DNA of 64,000 nucleotides from Leuconostoc lactis (GTDB taxonomy: Bacteria > Bacillota > Bacilli > Lactobacillales > Lactobacillaceae), in assembly GCF_007954625.1 (NCBI RefSeq), contig NZ_CP042420.1:814501-878500 (forward strand), in the 5' to 3' direction. Positions within the stretch are counted from its first letter, which is position 1; each line of letters opens with the position of its first letter. The translations under genes and the position numbers were made by a program. Below the pieces are notes generated by a model. The model did not search any database and had not been told where the DNA came from. It saw only the letters and a program-made list of their open reading frames with translations. Below are positions 24,954 through 34,707 of this stretch, piece after piece.

Positions 24954-25541
24954 ATGCATAATCCCAGTACACAAGATAAATCAGTCGGCCGCCCACGTAG
25001 CGAAGCGGCCAAAACAGCCATTATCCAAGCGACCATATCATTATTAGAGACGGTGCCGTTTTCGAACTTGACGATTGAAGCCATTGCGAAACAATCAGGT
25101 GTGAGTAAAGCAACAATTTATCGTTGGTGGCCAAATAAGGAAGCCTTACTCTTTGCGGCCTTTTTACACGTCACCACAGTTGACGTTAATTTTGATCCAG
25201 CATTATCAATTGCGGATAACTTCCGCCAAGTGATTGGGGACCTTGTGGTCATCTTAAATCAGCCACTTGGTCGCGCCTTAATTACCGTTTTAATTGATCA
25301 ACCTGACCGCGTGACTGCTTTTCAAACGACATTTTTTGAAGTCAAACGCTGCGCAGCAAAGCAACTCTTAACAGCTGGTCAAGCGCAGCACGTGATTAAG
25401 CCTGATATTGATCTGGATAAGGCATTGGATATGTTATTTGGCGCAGTTTATCTGAGAGTATTTTTGTATACAGAGGTTGTAGATACGGACTATATTGATG
25501 CAGTGATTGCCGCATTTATGCAAGGCATTCGACAGGATTAA
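24954..25541 (+). CDS. TetR/AcrR-family transcriptional regulator
   Basis: A 195-aa repressor. The N-terminal HTH region is FSNLTIEAIAKQSGVSKATIYRWW, and the C-terminal half is a helical ligand domain. SD ACAGGAGGG before the ATG. It probably controls itself, the adjoining esterase and perhaps the divergent membrane gene through the palindrome just upstream. Ligand unknown. Confidence 0.85.
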   Translation: MHNPSTQDKSVGRPRSEAAKTAIIQATISLLETVPFSNLTIEAIAKQSGVSKATIYRWWPNKEALLFAAFLHVTTVDVNFDPALSIADNFRQVIGDLVVILNQPLGRALITVLIDQPDRVTAFQTTFFEVKRCAAKQLLTAGQAQHVIKPDIDLDKALDMLFGAVYLRVFLYTEVVDTDYIDAVIAAFMQGIRQD

Positions 25542-25561
25542 GACGAGAAAGGTCGTGTCAC

Positions 25562-26923
25562 ATGACAGATGAATTGGTTGTACAGGTTACCCAAGGGCAG
25601 TTACTTGGGACAAAAGAAGGCCAAACGCACGCATTTTACGATATCCCTTATGGACAATTCGCAGGACGCTTTAAGTATGTTGCAGCACCAAATACTTGGG
25701 AAGGGACACGACTGGCGACCAAGCCCGGCCCAATATTCAACCAAGATATTAACCGCTTGGGGCCGGTGATGGGGAGCAAACCTGAAGAAAAAAATCAGTC
25801 CGAAGATGCTTTTCGTTTAAATGTGTGGACGACTGGTTCACACACGAAAAAACCAGTGCTTTTTTGGATTCATGGTGGGGGCTTTTTGACCGGTGGTGGC
25901 GCACTTCCTTGGTATAACGGGCAAAATTTGGCTGAAAATGGCGATATTGTGGTGGTCACCGTTAATTATCGATTAGGCGCCTTGGGCCATCTCTATCAAC
26001 CAGGGGTTGCGGATGACAATTTGGCACTCCATGATTTAATCACGGCCTTAACCTGGGTCAAGGACAACATCGCGGTTTTTGGTGGCGATCCAGAACAGAT
26101 TACGGTGGCGGGGCAATCGGTGGGTGCTTGGTATACGTTAGCCCTATTTGCATCCCCAATGGCCAGTCAATTGATCAATCGGATTGGTTTATTGAGTTTT
26201 CCAGGGGCAGCTGAGCCGTTAACCAAAGAAAAAGCGGCGATGTTAACGGCTATTTTACTTGCGCAACTGGGCTTAGATGATCCGGCTGAATTGACACAAG
26301 TGCCAGTTGAAAAGATTGTGACAGCGCAGGGTGCCGTGGCATTAGAAATGCAAAGACGGACCGGCGATCCGGTACCAACGGGCTTTTATCCGTATGTCGA
26401 TGGGCACATTATCACTGGTTCTATCATGCAAGGTGCGTTGGACCGCGCCAATGCTAAGACACAACTCTTTGTTGGTACCACAACCAATGAAACGACTGCT
26501 TTTTTCCAACAGCCAGAGGTGAAAAAACAAGCCAATTACTTCGATATGGTGCAAAAAACAACGACTGATATTTTCCAAATCCCAACGCAAGCGTTAGTTA
26601 CTGGATTTGCGTCTCAACAAGCGCCAAGCTATCTTTATGAGATGGCGTTTGCCGCCAAAGACCCCCTGATGTTGGCTTGTCATTGTATTGATTTACCGTT
26701 TATTTTTAACAATTTTGCCGAATGGGATAATGCACCGATGCTGGCCGATTTGGACACAAGCAAGGCTTATCCGCTCGCGGCGCACATGCAAGCTTATTTC
26801 ACGCAGTTTGTGAAAACAGGAAACCCAAATCAAGAAGACCAGCTCGATTGGCCGCAGGTTGCATCCAATCACCCAGCAAAAATCGTCTTCAATCAAGTCA
26901 TCACCGTTGAAAAACTCACGTAA
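25562..26923 (+). CDS. Type B carboxylesterase
   Basis: A 453-aa alpha/beta hydrolase. Oxyanion motif HGGGFLTGGG, SEDAFRLNVW, and the nucleophile elbow GQSVG, where the usual form is GESAG. The charge-relay acid lies in the TTNETTAF region. It hydrolyses esters, substrate unknown. It starts 21 nt after the tetR stop and is probably cotranscribed with it. Confidence 0.84.
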   Translation: MTDELVVQVTQGQLLGTKEGQTHAFYDIPYGQFAGRFKYVAAPNTWEGTRLATKPGPIFNQDINRLGPVMGSKPEEKNQSEDAFRLNVWTTGSHTKKPVLFWIHGGGFLTGGGALPWYNGQNLAENGDIVVVTVNYRLGALGHLYQPGVADDNLALHDLITALTWVKDNIAVFGGDPEQITVAGQSVGAWYTLALFASPMASQLINRIGLLSFPGAAEPLTKEKAAMLTAILLAQLGLDDPAELTQVPVEKIVTAQGAVALEMQRRTGDPVPTGFYPYVDGHIITGSIMQGALDRANAKTQLFVGTTTNETTAFFQQPEVKKQANYFDMVQKTTTDIFQIPTQALVTGFASQQAPSYLYEMAFAAKDPLMLACHCIDLPFIFNNFAEWDNAPMLADLDTSKAYPLAAHMQAYFTQFVKTGNPNQEDQLDWPQVASNHPAKIVFNQVITVEKLT

Positions 26924-26965
26924 GCAGTCGTTGATGGGCGATAAATCAAACCTATTTTTTGGAAC

Positions 26966-26990
26966 GCATCGATTGAGATGCTTTTTTTTT
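26966..26990 (+). terminator. Terminator after the esterase gene
   Basis: GCATC / GATGC stem with a 6-nt loop and nine T. Confidence 0.65.
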
Positions 26991-27000
26991 GTTGGCAATA

Positions 27001-27042
27001 AAAAAGTGATCATCTGCTACATAAGACATAGCAGATGATCAC
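27001..27042 (-). terminator. Strong terminator of the minus-strand membrane gene
   Basis: Perfect 14-bp stem GTGATCATCTGCTA (27006-27019) / TAGCAGATGATCAC (27029-27042), followed on the minus strand by TTTTTT. Confidence 0.85.
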
Positions 27043-27044
27043 GG

Positions 27045-27539
27045 TTAATCAATTGACGGGTACTTCACTTTTAAATTATTGAATAAGTAGTCAATGGCTG
27101 GCCGAACGATAAAAAAGAAGACGGGGACAGCAACGAAAAATGTTTTGGCCCAGTTACCAAAGTAGCCAGGAATAAAGTAAGGGTAAAGTTGACGATGGGT
27201 TTCAGTTAAAATGACCATCATGACCGAAACATTACCGGCAATTACGAGAACTGGAATTGAAACGTGTCTTGGCACAACTGTCGTGAAGTGCTTCGGAAAA
27301 TAATTATGTAGCTTTAACACGAGTGGCAATGTCACATAAGTGCGTAAGCAGTAGATGAATAACACAGCGAGTGGGTAAACTTTTAAAATCGTCATCACGA
27401 TGGGCCATGACAAACCGAAGCGAATAATCGTATTGTAGCTCAACATGATCATCACCATCGTACTCAGCAGTACGATGGCCACTGTATTAGGGTGATGCAA
27501 AATTCTAAACAAGAATTTTTGAAGTAGGGGGACTGGCAT
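27045..27539 (-). CDS. Four-helix membrane protein of unknown function
   Basis: A 164-aa protein with about four transmembrane segments arranged as two similar pairs. Each pair has a polar/basic stretch followed by a helix (for example the segment after VVPRHVS). This repeats the layout of DUF2798-type proteins, but I cannot confirm the family. SD AAAGGAAA before the ATG. Confidence 0.6.
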   Translation of the reverse strand: MPVPLLQKFLFRILHHPNTVAIVLLSTMVMIMLSYNTIIRFGLSWPIVMTILKVYPLAVLFIYCLRTYVTLPLVLKLHNYFPKHFTTVVPRHVSIPVLVIAGNVSVMMVILTETHRQLYPYFIPGYFGNWAKTFFVAVPVFFFIVRPAIDYLFNNLKVKYPSID

Positions 27540-27792
27540 AAAACGTTTCCTTTATTTGAGATATTGTGGTCTTGATACGGTGTTTGGCCAGGATACGTTG
27601 ATAAGCATTTGGTGCGACCCTAATTGATTATGCACGTGCAACATTGGTTATTTCACTGATAATTCAGACCTATCTATCATATCAAAAAGACCAACCAAGA
27701 TAAAGCTGTTTGTGCATCACTATTGTTGTTTCGCGCTTTTTTCGATATGCTAGGGGTAACACATAAAAACCAAAGTAAGGGAGGCTTACAGC

Positions 27793-28206
27793 ATGAATGA
27801 AAAAACAACTTTTTCGGACTTTGAACGTGAAGCCATGCGCGAACGCGCAGCAGAATTGCGTCGGACGAAGAATACTGAAGCTGATTTATTGGAAAAAATT
27901 GCGGAAATGACCGACGAGGAAGCACGTTTGGCACTAAAAATACATGAGATTGTGACAACGACTGCGCCGGAACTGAAACCCAAAACATGGTATGGTATGC
28001 CAGCCTATGCCAATTCGCAAGGCAAAACGGTATTATTTTTCCAACCGGCAACGAAGTTTAAAGCCCGTTATTCAACGTTGGGCTTTAACGATGCGGCGCA
28101 ATTAGATGAGACGGCGATGTGGCCAACAGCTTATGCCATCACAGAATTAACGCCAGCTGTGGCAACACAGATTGAAACATTAGTCAAAAAAAGTGTTGGC
28201 CGTTAA
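27793..28206 (+). CDS. DUF1801/YdhG-like protein
   Basis: A 137-aa soluble protein. The DUF1801 core is visible as KTWYGMPAYANSQGKTVLFF, then FNDAAQLDETAMWPTAYAI. Related B. subtilis YdhG/FraH-type proteins have been linked to iron delivery, but no function is shown. A Glu/Arg-rich N-terminal helix precedes it. SD GGGAGG. Confidence 0.7.
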   Translation: MNEKTTFSDFEREAMRERAAELRRTKNTEADLLEKIAEMTDEEARLALKIHEIVTTTAPELKPKTWYGMPAYANSQGKTVLFFQPATKFKARYSTLGFNDAAQLDETAMWPTAYAITELTPAVATQIETLVKKSVGR

Positions 28207-28234
28207 AAAAGCACAGCGTATGCTGTGCTTTTTT
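28205..28234. terminator. Bidirectional terminator
   Basis: AAAAAAGCACAGC / GCTGTGCTTTTTT with loop GTAT, between convergent genes. It can serve both. Confidence 0.85.
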
Positions 28235-28517
28235 AAGGCTTTTTATTGATTTCTTCAAAGTCGCCTTCAAATGTGTTGGGGTCTTCGGGCGCGCGGGGTG
28301 GTTTGATGAAGCGAATGCGGATCCAAAAGGCTAACGCAAACAGCAACAACAAGCCAACAATCGCAAAGAAGTTTTTGATTACAAAACTGACTACCAAAAT
28401 CAAAACAATGGCTAAAAGTAAACGGGGGATGATCCCGAATGTGTTTGTAAATAAGAATGCGATAAAATAAATCCCGAGAAAGATAATGATGAATGGGATT
28501 AACAGAAAGCTTAACAT
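28233..28517 (-). CDS. Small membrane protein of unknown function
   Basis: A 94-aa protein with two or three very hydrophobic segments and an acidic C-terminal tail (FEGDFEEINKKP). SD TTGGAGGAA before the ATG. It lies 28 nt downstream of rnhC on the same strand, probably in one transcript. No family recognised. Confidence 0.6.
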   Translation of the reverse strand: MLSFLLIPFIIIFLGIYFIAFLFTNTFGIIPRLLLAIVLILVVSFVIKNFFAIVGLLLLFALAFWIRIRFIKPPRAPEDPNTFEGDFEEINKKP

Positions 28518-28545
28518 TGTTATTCCTCCAAAAATTCAGTTTCAA

Positions 28546-29478
28546 TTAGCGCCGTAATTTTTGCGCCTTTTGGGTGTTAGCAAAATGCACCTTGGCAAAA
28601 TGGTTTAAATCCAGACCACGATCAAGTAATTGCGCAGCAGCTTCATCGGCCTGATGGCCTGCCCCAATGGGTAATGGTATGCCGGCTTCTTCACTTAATT
28701 TAGCCATGCTGTCAAGTTCAACAACGCGGGCTAAAATTGAGGCTGCAGCCACACTTAAATGATACTGTTCGCCCTTCGTGGTGAAATGGACGTTGTCTTT
28801 GATGATTGGGGATTGCTGGGCTTGGGTTAAATACTTGAAATAAGTACTGGCTTGCGCAAATTGGTCAATGAGAATGGCATCAGGGGTTGTTGGGGCAATT
28901 TTTGCTAGAACTTTACCGAGAACAAAATTATGTGAAATCGCCTTCATTTGATTCACATTGTTGGTCGGTTGCATTTGATTATACTTTTCCGGCATTAAAT
29001 TCACAACATGATGCGGTAAATTGGCGATGATTTCGGGCGCGATTTGTCGCATTTTAGCATCGGTTAATGTTTTAGAATCAGCGATTCCCAGTTGTCGCAC
29101 CCAAGCAAGCTGGTCTTTTGGGACGTAGACTGCTGCAGTGGTGAGTGGTCCAAAATAAGCGCCCGCGCCAACTTCATCAGAGCCTAAAACGGACCAATTG
29201 GCAAACCCTTGGGGAATATTGACACCAGGCGTTGTCGCTTGTTTACCGGTTGCTTGGCGGGTGGTGTTTTGTTGTGCCGGTGTTTGCCAGCGGGCTGCTT
29301 CTTGGGCATAATTTGCCCCTTGGAACATGACTTTACCCGAGCGATATGCGGTGATGGTCGTGGGGCCTTTTTTAGCGACAAAAATAGCGCCAGTGGGTTG
29401 TTTGCCCGTCGCCATGTTGGCGTAGTAATCGGTGATTTTTTTTAATTGTGTTGGGGTCACTTGAATAACAGTTTGCAT
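28546..29478 (-). CDS. rnhC: Ribonuclease HIII
   Basis: A 310-aa enzyme that cuts RNA in RNA/DNA hybrids. The N-terminal TBP-like substrate-binding domain is followed by the catalytic core [13 protein letters not shown], then ADSKTL, ILIDQFA and the [11 protein letters not shown] region. The family string is usually GTGDYFGP. The core Asp-Glu is kept. ATG 29478 is chosen because the ATG at 29487 is part of the -10 box. Transcription would then start at about the A of the start codon. Confidence 0.88.
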   Translation of the reverse strand: MQTVIQVTPTQLKKITDYYANMATGKQPTGAIFVAKKGPTTITAYRSGKVMFQGANYAQEAARWQTPAQQNTTRQATGKQATTPGVNIPQGFANWSVLGSDEVGAGAYFGPLTTAAVYVPKDQLAWVRQLGIADSKTLTDAKMRQIAPEIIANLPHHVVNLMPEKYNQMQPTNNVNQMKAISHNFVLGKVLAKIAPTTPDAILIDQFAQASTYFKYLTQAQQSPIIKDNVHFTTKGEQYHLSVAAASILARVVELDSMAKLSEEAGIPLPIGAGHQADEAAAQLLDRGLDLNHFAKVHFANTQKAQKLRR

Positions 29479-29485
29479 ACTAGTC

Positions 29486-29494
29486 ATTATAGCA
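29486..29494 (-). promoter_or_regulatory. Extended -10 promoter of rnhC
   Basis: On the minus strand, TGCTATAAT ends 7 nt before ATG 29478, so the message would be leaderless or nearly so. No good SD exists. Confidence 0.5.
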
Positions 29495-29551
29495 GTTTTG
29501 ACCGCCTGAAATATGGTGTATAATGGATGAGATATTATAAGGATAAAAATA

Positions 29552-29956
29552 ATGGCTTATCAAAACGAGAAACGACAATATCGGGCAAATTTAGCCGGTA
29601 AAAATTATACAATTTCTGGGCACGCGAGCTTGCCACATTTTAAGGCAACGGAAACACTGTTTAACAAGCAAATGACGCAAATTAAAACAGTTGCCCCAAA
29701 GCTTGCGCCCGTTGACCAACTGACACTGTTGACATTTAACGCGCTGTCAGACCAGCTTTACAAACAGGCAGAAGTCGATGCGTTGCAACAACAAGTGGCG
29801 AAATTAGAGGCAGAAATTGCGCAACTGCAGCAAGCACCAAAGACTACGGCTAAACGCACACCACGTAATGCGATTAGCTCAATTATTGATGATGCCAAGC
29901 AGGAAAGTCACGCGCGGACGACAGATAAATTATTTAAACAAGGGACAAACACATGA
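29552..29956 (+). CDS. zapA: Cell division protein ZapA
   Basis: A 134-aa protein. An N-terminal ZapA domain ([17 protein letters not shown]) is followed by a coiled coil (about residues 70-95, rich in Gln/Glu/Ala) and a basic tail. ZapA cross-links FtsZ filaments at midcell. SD AAGGA. Divergent from rnhC, with TATAAT at 29519-29524. It overlaps cvpA by 4 nt, the standard Firmicute order zapA-cvpA-mutS2. Confidence 0.85.
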   Translation: MAYQNEKRQYRANLAGKNYTISGHASLPHFKATETLFNKQMTQIKTVAPKLAPVDQLTLLTFNALSDQLYKQAEVDALQQQVAKLEAEIAQLQQAPKTTAKRTPRNAISSIIDDAKQESHARTTDKLFKQGTNT

Positions 29957-30474
29957 TTTTACTTGGGATTGCCATCATTTTTGTGCTACTCTGGTTGATT
30001 TCGGGCTACCGTCATGGGTTCGTTAACGGCCTGTTGCGTTTAGCATTGTGGGTTGTTGTGTGGTACATTGCCATTAAGTTTGCGCAACCGTTTGGCCAGT
30101 TTTTGTCACGTTTTCTGGCGGGGCAGTTTGTGCGTACTACGGTGCCGCAAGATGTTGTGAGTCACGGCTCACAATTTTTAGGTTCAGGCATTGCGTTTAG
30201 TTTATTGCTCATCCTAGGTGGGACAGTCAGCCATTTTGTACTGCGATCTTTGCACGTTATCCGGCATATCCCAATATTAGGCTGGGTTGATGGCGTTTTA
30301 GGGGCATTGTTGTATGGTGTGATTGGGGTTGTGATTGCCTTTTTTGCCCTCCAAGTGCTCTCGGTTGTCCCTGATGTGTGGATCCAAGATCAATTTTTAA
30401 GCACACCATTGTTGAACCAATTGCTGGATGGCGTGCCGTTTTTTGCAGAGCAGATTTATCACTGGTGGCTATAA
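29953..30474 (+). CDS. CvpA-family membrane protein
   Basis: A 173-aa protein with four hydrophobic segments. The CvpA family is named after colicin V production, but its function in Gram-positive bacteria is unresolved. It sits between zapA and mutS2 as in other Firmicutes, and its ATG overlaps the zapA stop (ATGA). Confidence 0.82.
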   Translation: MILLGIAIIFVLLWLISGYRHGFVNGLLRLALWVVVWYIAIKFAQPFGQFLSRFLAGQFVRTTVPQDVVSHGSQFLGSGIAFSLLLILGGTVSHFVLRSLHVIRHIPILGWVDGVLGALLYGVIGVVIAFFALQVLSVVPDVWIQDQFLSTPLLNQLLDGVPFFAEQIYHWWL

Positions 30475-30532
30475 ATGACCTACCTGATGACACGGTAAAC
30501 TATTGAATCAGAACGGGGGCGTATCAAAATTT

Positions 30533-32938
30533 ATGAATAAAAAAGTTTTAACAACACTTGAATATGACAAAATCAAAGCGCAGTTACAGGACTTTTTAGC
30601 GACACCAGTTGGGCGTCAAGAGGCTGACCAATTACAACCGGAAACGGATGTAACAGTCATTAACGCTTGGCTACAAGAAACGGCAGATGGTGTTTTAATT
30701 GACCGCTTAAAAGGTGGGATTCCTTTGGCCAAGTTGGCGGATATTACCCCACATTTGAAGCGTTTGAAGATCAATGCGAGCCTGAGTGCCACTGAATTGT
30801 CAGAGTTTAGTACCGTTTTACGGAATACGAATGCGATTGCGCACTTTTTTGAACAAATGGCGGATGAAGCGATTGGGGATTCCCTACAAGTTTTGCCGGA
30901 ACAAGCGGCTAACTTAGCGACATTGCCAACGTTAACCCAGCAAATCGAAATCGCAATTGATGCTACCGGCCGCATTAATGATGAGGCTTCATTTGACTTG
31001 AAAGCAATTCGTGGCAAGATTACTGGTAACGAACAGGCCGTTAAAACGAAGATGCAAGGTTACACGCGGGGGAAAACCGCGCAGTATCTCAGTGATCCGA
31101 TTGTGACCATTCGGGCAGACCGCTATGTGTTACCGGTCAAGGCCGAATATCGTAGTCAATTTGGTGGCGTGGTGCATGACCAAAGTCAAACGGGTCAAAC
31201 GCTTTATATTGAGCCACAGGCAGTGGTTGAACTCAATAATAAATTGAGTGAACTGCGCGTTAAAGAACAAGCCGAAGAGCAACGTGTACTGCAAGAATTG
31301 TCAGCTGCGTTAGCCCCATACACCGAGGAAATTGCCCGTAATGTGGCTATTTTGGGTCATTTTGATTTTGTGAATGCTAAGGCACGTTTGGCGGCACGTT
31401 TAGATGCGATGCAACCGGTTGTGGATCCAGACAATCATGTGGCTTTGCAACAAGCATGGCATCCCTTATTGGACAAACACGTGGCGGTCGCTAACGATAT
31501 TGTTTTAGGCGAAGATTATAAGGCCATTATCATTACAGGACCAAACACCGGTGGTAAGACGATTACCATCAAAACCTTAGGTTTATTACAATTGATGGCG
31601 CAATCTGGCTTGTTTATTACGACGAAGCGACCATCGACAGTGGGCGTTTTCCACGAAGTCTTTGCCGATATTGGGGATGAACAGTCAATTGAACAGAGTT
31701 TATCCACATTTAGTTCGCATATGGCTAATATTGTGTCGATGTTAGACCAAATTGATGATAAGACATTGGTAATTTTTGATGAATTAGGAGCAGGAACTGA
31801 TCCGGCCGAAGGTGCCGCATTGGCTATCGCCATTTTGGATAAAGTGGCAAGTTTGGGTGCCTATGTAATTGCCACGACGCACTATCCAGAACTAAAACTC
31901 TATGGTTATAACCGGCCAGAAACACTAAACGCTTCAATGGTCTTTGATGTGGAAACGTTGAAGCCAACCTATCAATTCTTGATGGGCGTACCGGGACAAT
32001 CAAATGCCTTAGCGATTGCTAAGCGGTTGGGCTTTGGGGATGATGTGATTGGTGCAGCGACGGCCTTAACGGATGAATCTGATCAGGATCTGAATCAGAT
32101 GATTGCTGATTTGGTCGCGCAGCGTGAGGCGGTTAAACAACATGATGCCGAGCTGACGATGCAACTGAAGTCAACAGCTGAGCAAGCGGAAGCTCTGGCT
32201 GCCAAAGAGGCACAGTTAGAGCGTGACCGTGCACGGATTGTGCTTGATGCTAAAAACGAAGCCAACCATATTGTGGCCGCGACGAAAAAACAAGCTGAAC
32301 AACTCATTTCAGAGATTCGTAAGGAACGTTTGAATGCCGGCCAGCAGACTGGCAAGTTAAGTGAACAAGACTTGCAAGCTAAAAAAGCGGCGTTGGATAA
32401 GCTTCGCCAAAATGATAGTTTGGAAAAAAATAAGGTGTTGCAAAAGGCTAAGCGCGCCAAGCAATTGGCTGCTGGCGATGAGATTGTCGTGCAATCTTAT
32501 GGGCAACAGGGAACGCTGGTTAAGCGACACAGTAATGGTCAATGGGAAGTTGAGATGGGCATCTTGAAGATGCTGGTTGATGAAGACGATATTGTGAAGA
32601 CCGAAGCCACGACCAAGGCTCAAAAAACGAAGCAAAAGAAAAAACAACAAAAAATTGTCAAAACAACGACAGCGGGTGGTTCAGCTCGTGTGTCAGCGCG
32701 ATCAAGCTTGGACTTACGTGGCGTACGCTATGAAGCGGCTTTGACGGAGTTGGATCGTTACCTTGATCAAGCCGTATTGGCGAATTTAGGTGCGGTAGAA
32801 ATCATCCACGGCAAAGGGACAGGTGCGTTGCGTAAGGGCGTGACAGAGTTCTTACGGTCAGATCGCCGCGTCAAATCCTTCCGTTTTGCTAATGCGAATG
32901 CTGGTGGTGATGGTGCTACAATTGCCGAATTGGCATAA
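30533..32938 (+). CDS. mutS2: Endonuclease MutS2
   Basis: A 801-aa ATPase with an N-terminal lever/clamp helical region and Walker A GPNTGGKT near residue 335. The ABC-type Walker B is LVIFDELGAGTDP, followed by TTHYPELK. A long coiled coil (about 520-640) leads to a C-terminal Smr nuclease domain with SLDLRGVRYEAAL and IIHGKGTGALRKGV. It acts in ribosome collision rescue and suppression of recombination, not in mismatch repair. ATG 30533 is about 15 nt from a GGGGG run, a weak SD. Confidence 0.93.
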   Translation: MNKKVLTTLEYDKIKAQLQDFLATPVGRQEADQLQPETDVTVINAWLQETADGVLIDRLKGGIPLAKLADITPHLKRLKINASLSATELSEFSTVLRNTNAIAHFFEQMADEAIGDSLQVLPEQAANLATLPTLTQQIEIAIDATGRINDEASFDLKAIRGKITGNEQAVKTKMQGYTRGKTAQYLSDPIVTIRADRYVLPVKAEYRSQFGGVVHDQSQTGQTLYIEPQAVVELNNKLSELRVKEQAEEQRVLQELSAALAPYTEEIARNVAILGHFDFVNAKARLAARLDAMQPVVDPDNHVALQQAWHPLLDKHVAVANDIVLGEDYKAIIITGPNTGGKTITIKTLGLLQLMAQSGLFITTKRPSTVGVFHEVFADIGDEQSIEQSLSTFSSHMANIVSMLDQIDDKTLVIFDELGAGTDPAEGAALAIAILDKVASLGAYVIATTHYPELKLYGYNRPETLNASMVFDVETLKPTYQFLMGVPGQSNALAIAKRLGFGDDVIGAATALTDESDQDLNQMIADLVAQREAVKQHDAELTMQLKSTAEQAEALAAKEAQLERDRARIVLDAKNEANHIVAATKKQAEQLISEIRKERLNAGQQTGKLSEQDLQAKKAALDKLRQNDSLEKNKVLQKAKRAKQLAAGDEIVVQSYGQQGTLVKRHSNGQWEVEMGILKMLVDEDDIVKTEATTKAQKTKQKKKQQKIVKTTTAGGSARVSARSSLDLRGVRYEAALTELDRYLDQAVLANLGAVEIIHGKGTGALRKGVTEFLRSDRRVKSFRFANANAGGDGATIAELA

Positions 32939-32954
32939 ATTTATCAGTCAAAAT

Positions 32955-32988
32955 AAGTTGGGGTATCTGTTGATACCGCAGCTTTTTT
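32955..32988 (+). terminator. Terminator of zapA-cvpA-mutS2
   Basis: AAGTTG-G-GGTATC pairs with GATACC-G-CAGCTT around TGTT, one G-G mismatch, followed by a T tract. Confidence 0.75.
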
Positions 32989-33124
32989 GATTGGATATCA
33001 TTTATCCCTCATGGGATGTGTTAAAATTAGTATTACGCATGACGATTGTTTTGAATCACAAAAAGTGGTTTAAAACCAGTCATTTTAATGATAAAAGCTG
33101 ATAGATAAGTGTTAAGAGGTGTGT

Positions 33125-33967
33125 ATGCCAGAATTACCAGAAGTTGAAACGGTCCGTCGTGGCTTAGAAAAATTAATTATTGGTAGTCAAATTACCCAAG
33201 TGAAGTTACCTTATCCAAAGGTCATTACCGGTGATTCACAAGCCTTTATCACAGGGGTGCGCAATGCGCATTTTACGGCGATTGATCGTCGCGGAAAATA
33301 TTTACTCTTGCGGTTATCAAATGGGCATACCATTGTCTCGCACCTGCGTATGGAAGGGCAATATTCGGTTGAACCGATTGATGCAACGCCACATAAGCAT
33401 ACGGAAATTATTTTTGAACTCGCTGATGATCGGGTGTTATTCTACAATGATACGCGCCGGTTTGGGCGCATGGTGCTAGCGACAACCAATCAGGAAACGC
33501 TGGCTGTGCCAGCTTTGGGCAAGCTTGGCCCTGAACCAACAGCGCAAGACCTGACCTTAGCAGATATGGTAGCAAAATTTGCCCGTTCCAAAAAACCAGT
33601 GAAATCGTTTTTGTTGGATCAAACGCAAATTGCTGGTATTGGCAATATTTATGCCGATGAGGTCTTATGGCAAAGTAAGATTCATCCAGAAACACCAGCC
33701 AACCTGTTGTCGGAAATGCAATTAGCGACTTTGCGACAAAATATCATTTCAGAGATGGCACGCGCTATTGCACATCATGGCACAACGGTCCACAGTTTTA
33801 GCAATGTTTTTGGCGAGGTTGGTCAATTTCAAAATGAATTGCAGGCCTATGGTCGCGTTGATCAGCCGTGCCTACGCTGTGGTACCCCGTTAGTTAAAAT
33901 TAAAGTCGGCCAACGTGGCACGACTTTTTGCCCAGTTTGTCAAATTAAACAAGAACCAACGACATAG
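33125..33967 (+). CDS. mutM: Formamidopyrimidine-DNA glycosylase (Fpg)
   Basis: A 280-aa repair glycosylase/AP lyase for oxidised purines. Mature PELPEVETV gives the catalytic Pro and Glu right after Met, which fixes the start at 33125. Also seen are the Lys-containing HKHTEI region, the helix-two-turn-helix with GIGNIYADEVLW, and the C-terminal zinc finger (C-x2-C ... C-x2-C). SD AGAGG lies 6 nt upstream. Confidence 0.95.
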   Translation: MPELPEVETVRRGLEKLIIGSQITQVKLPYPKVITGDSQAFITGVRNAHFTAIDRRGKYLLLRLSNGHTIVSHLRMEGQYSVEPIDATPHKHTEIIFELADDRVLFYNDTRRFGRMVLATTNQETLAVPALGKLGPEPTAQDLTLADMVAKFARSKKPVKSFLLDQTQIAGIGNIYADEVLWQSKIHPETPANLLSEMQLATLRQNIISEMARAIAHHGTTVHSFSNVFGEVGQFQNELQAYGRVDQPCLRCGTPLVKIKVGQRGTTFCPVCQIKQEPTT

Positions 33968-33975
33968 GAGAAATA

Positions 33976-34707
33976 ATGAATTCAACAGAACCAATTAGTA
34001 TTCGTGAAGTTAAGCGTGAAGCACAGGCGCTCTACCGTGGCCGCTATCGTACGGCCATTAAAATCAATATTATCCCAATTATTTTAAGTATCTTATCTGT
34101 TTACACGATTAGTTTAGCCGCCTATACTTTCTGGGGCTTTGCAACGGCGCCCTCACCACAGGTGGCAGACAGCGCTTCGGCGGTATCACAGATTAATGAT
34201 ACGATTGAAAATATTTTGAGTAGTGCGATTGAGATGATGTTTATTTGGACCACCAGTTGGACATTAATTGACTGGTTTGAAAAGCCGTTAGCACGGCCAA
34301 CGCTCAAAGAGACGTTCCAAATTTTTCGTCGTGGTAATGTTTTTCACACGTTTTTGTTAACAATTGTGCAAAGTGTCTTGCTCTTTTTGTGGACGTTACT
34401 CTTTGTGATTCCAGGCATCATTAAGTTGTTCGCTTATTCGCAAACTTATTTTGCTTATAAGATTGATCTTGAAAATGGGACGCGTCAGCGCCAGTTGACA
34501 GATTATATCACGATTAGCCGCCGTGTCATGAACGGCCGTAAGTGGGAACTTTTTCTGCTTGAATTAAGTTTTATTGGCTGGCACTTACTCGGTATTTTGA
34601 CGGCTGGCTTGGCTTACATTTACGTTGTACCCTATTTGAATGCAACGCGGGTCGCTTATTCACGTCATTTGTTTACCATGACATTGGCTAAGCGTGGTGA
34701 ACAATAA
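33976..34707 (+). CDS. DUF975 membrane protein
   Basis: A 243-aa integral membrane protein. It has a cytoplasmic basic N-terminus (REVKREAQALYRGRYRTAIK), four to six hydrophobic segments, and the DUF975 signature ending PYLNATRVAYS. Function unknown. It is 8 nt after mutM and overlaps coaE by one base (TAATG), so it is in the mutM-coaE-dnaB-dnaI operon. Confidence 0.75.
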   Translation: MNSTEPISIREVKREAQALYRGRYRTAIKINIIPIILSILSVYTISLAAYTFWGFATAPSPQVADSASAVSQINDTIENILSSAIEMMFIWTTSWTLIDWFEKPLARPTLKETFQIFRRGNVFHTFLLTIVQSVLLFLWTLLFVIPGIIKLFAYSQTYFAYKIDLENGTRQRQLTDYITISRRVMNGRKWELFLLELSFIGWHLLGILTAGLAYIYVVPYLNATRVAYSRHLFTMTLAKRGEQ

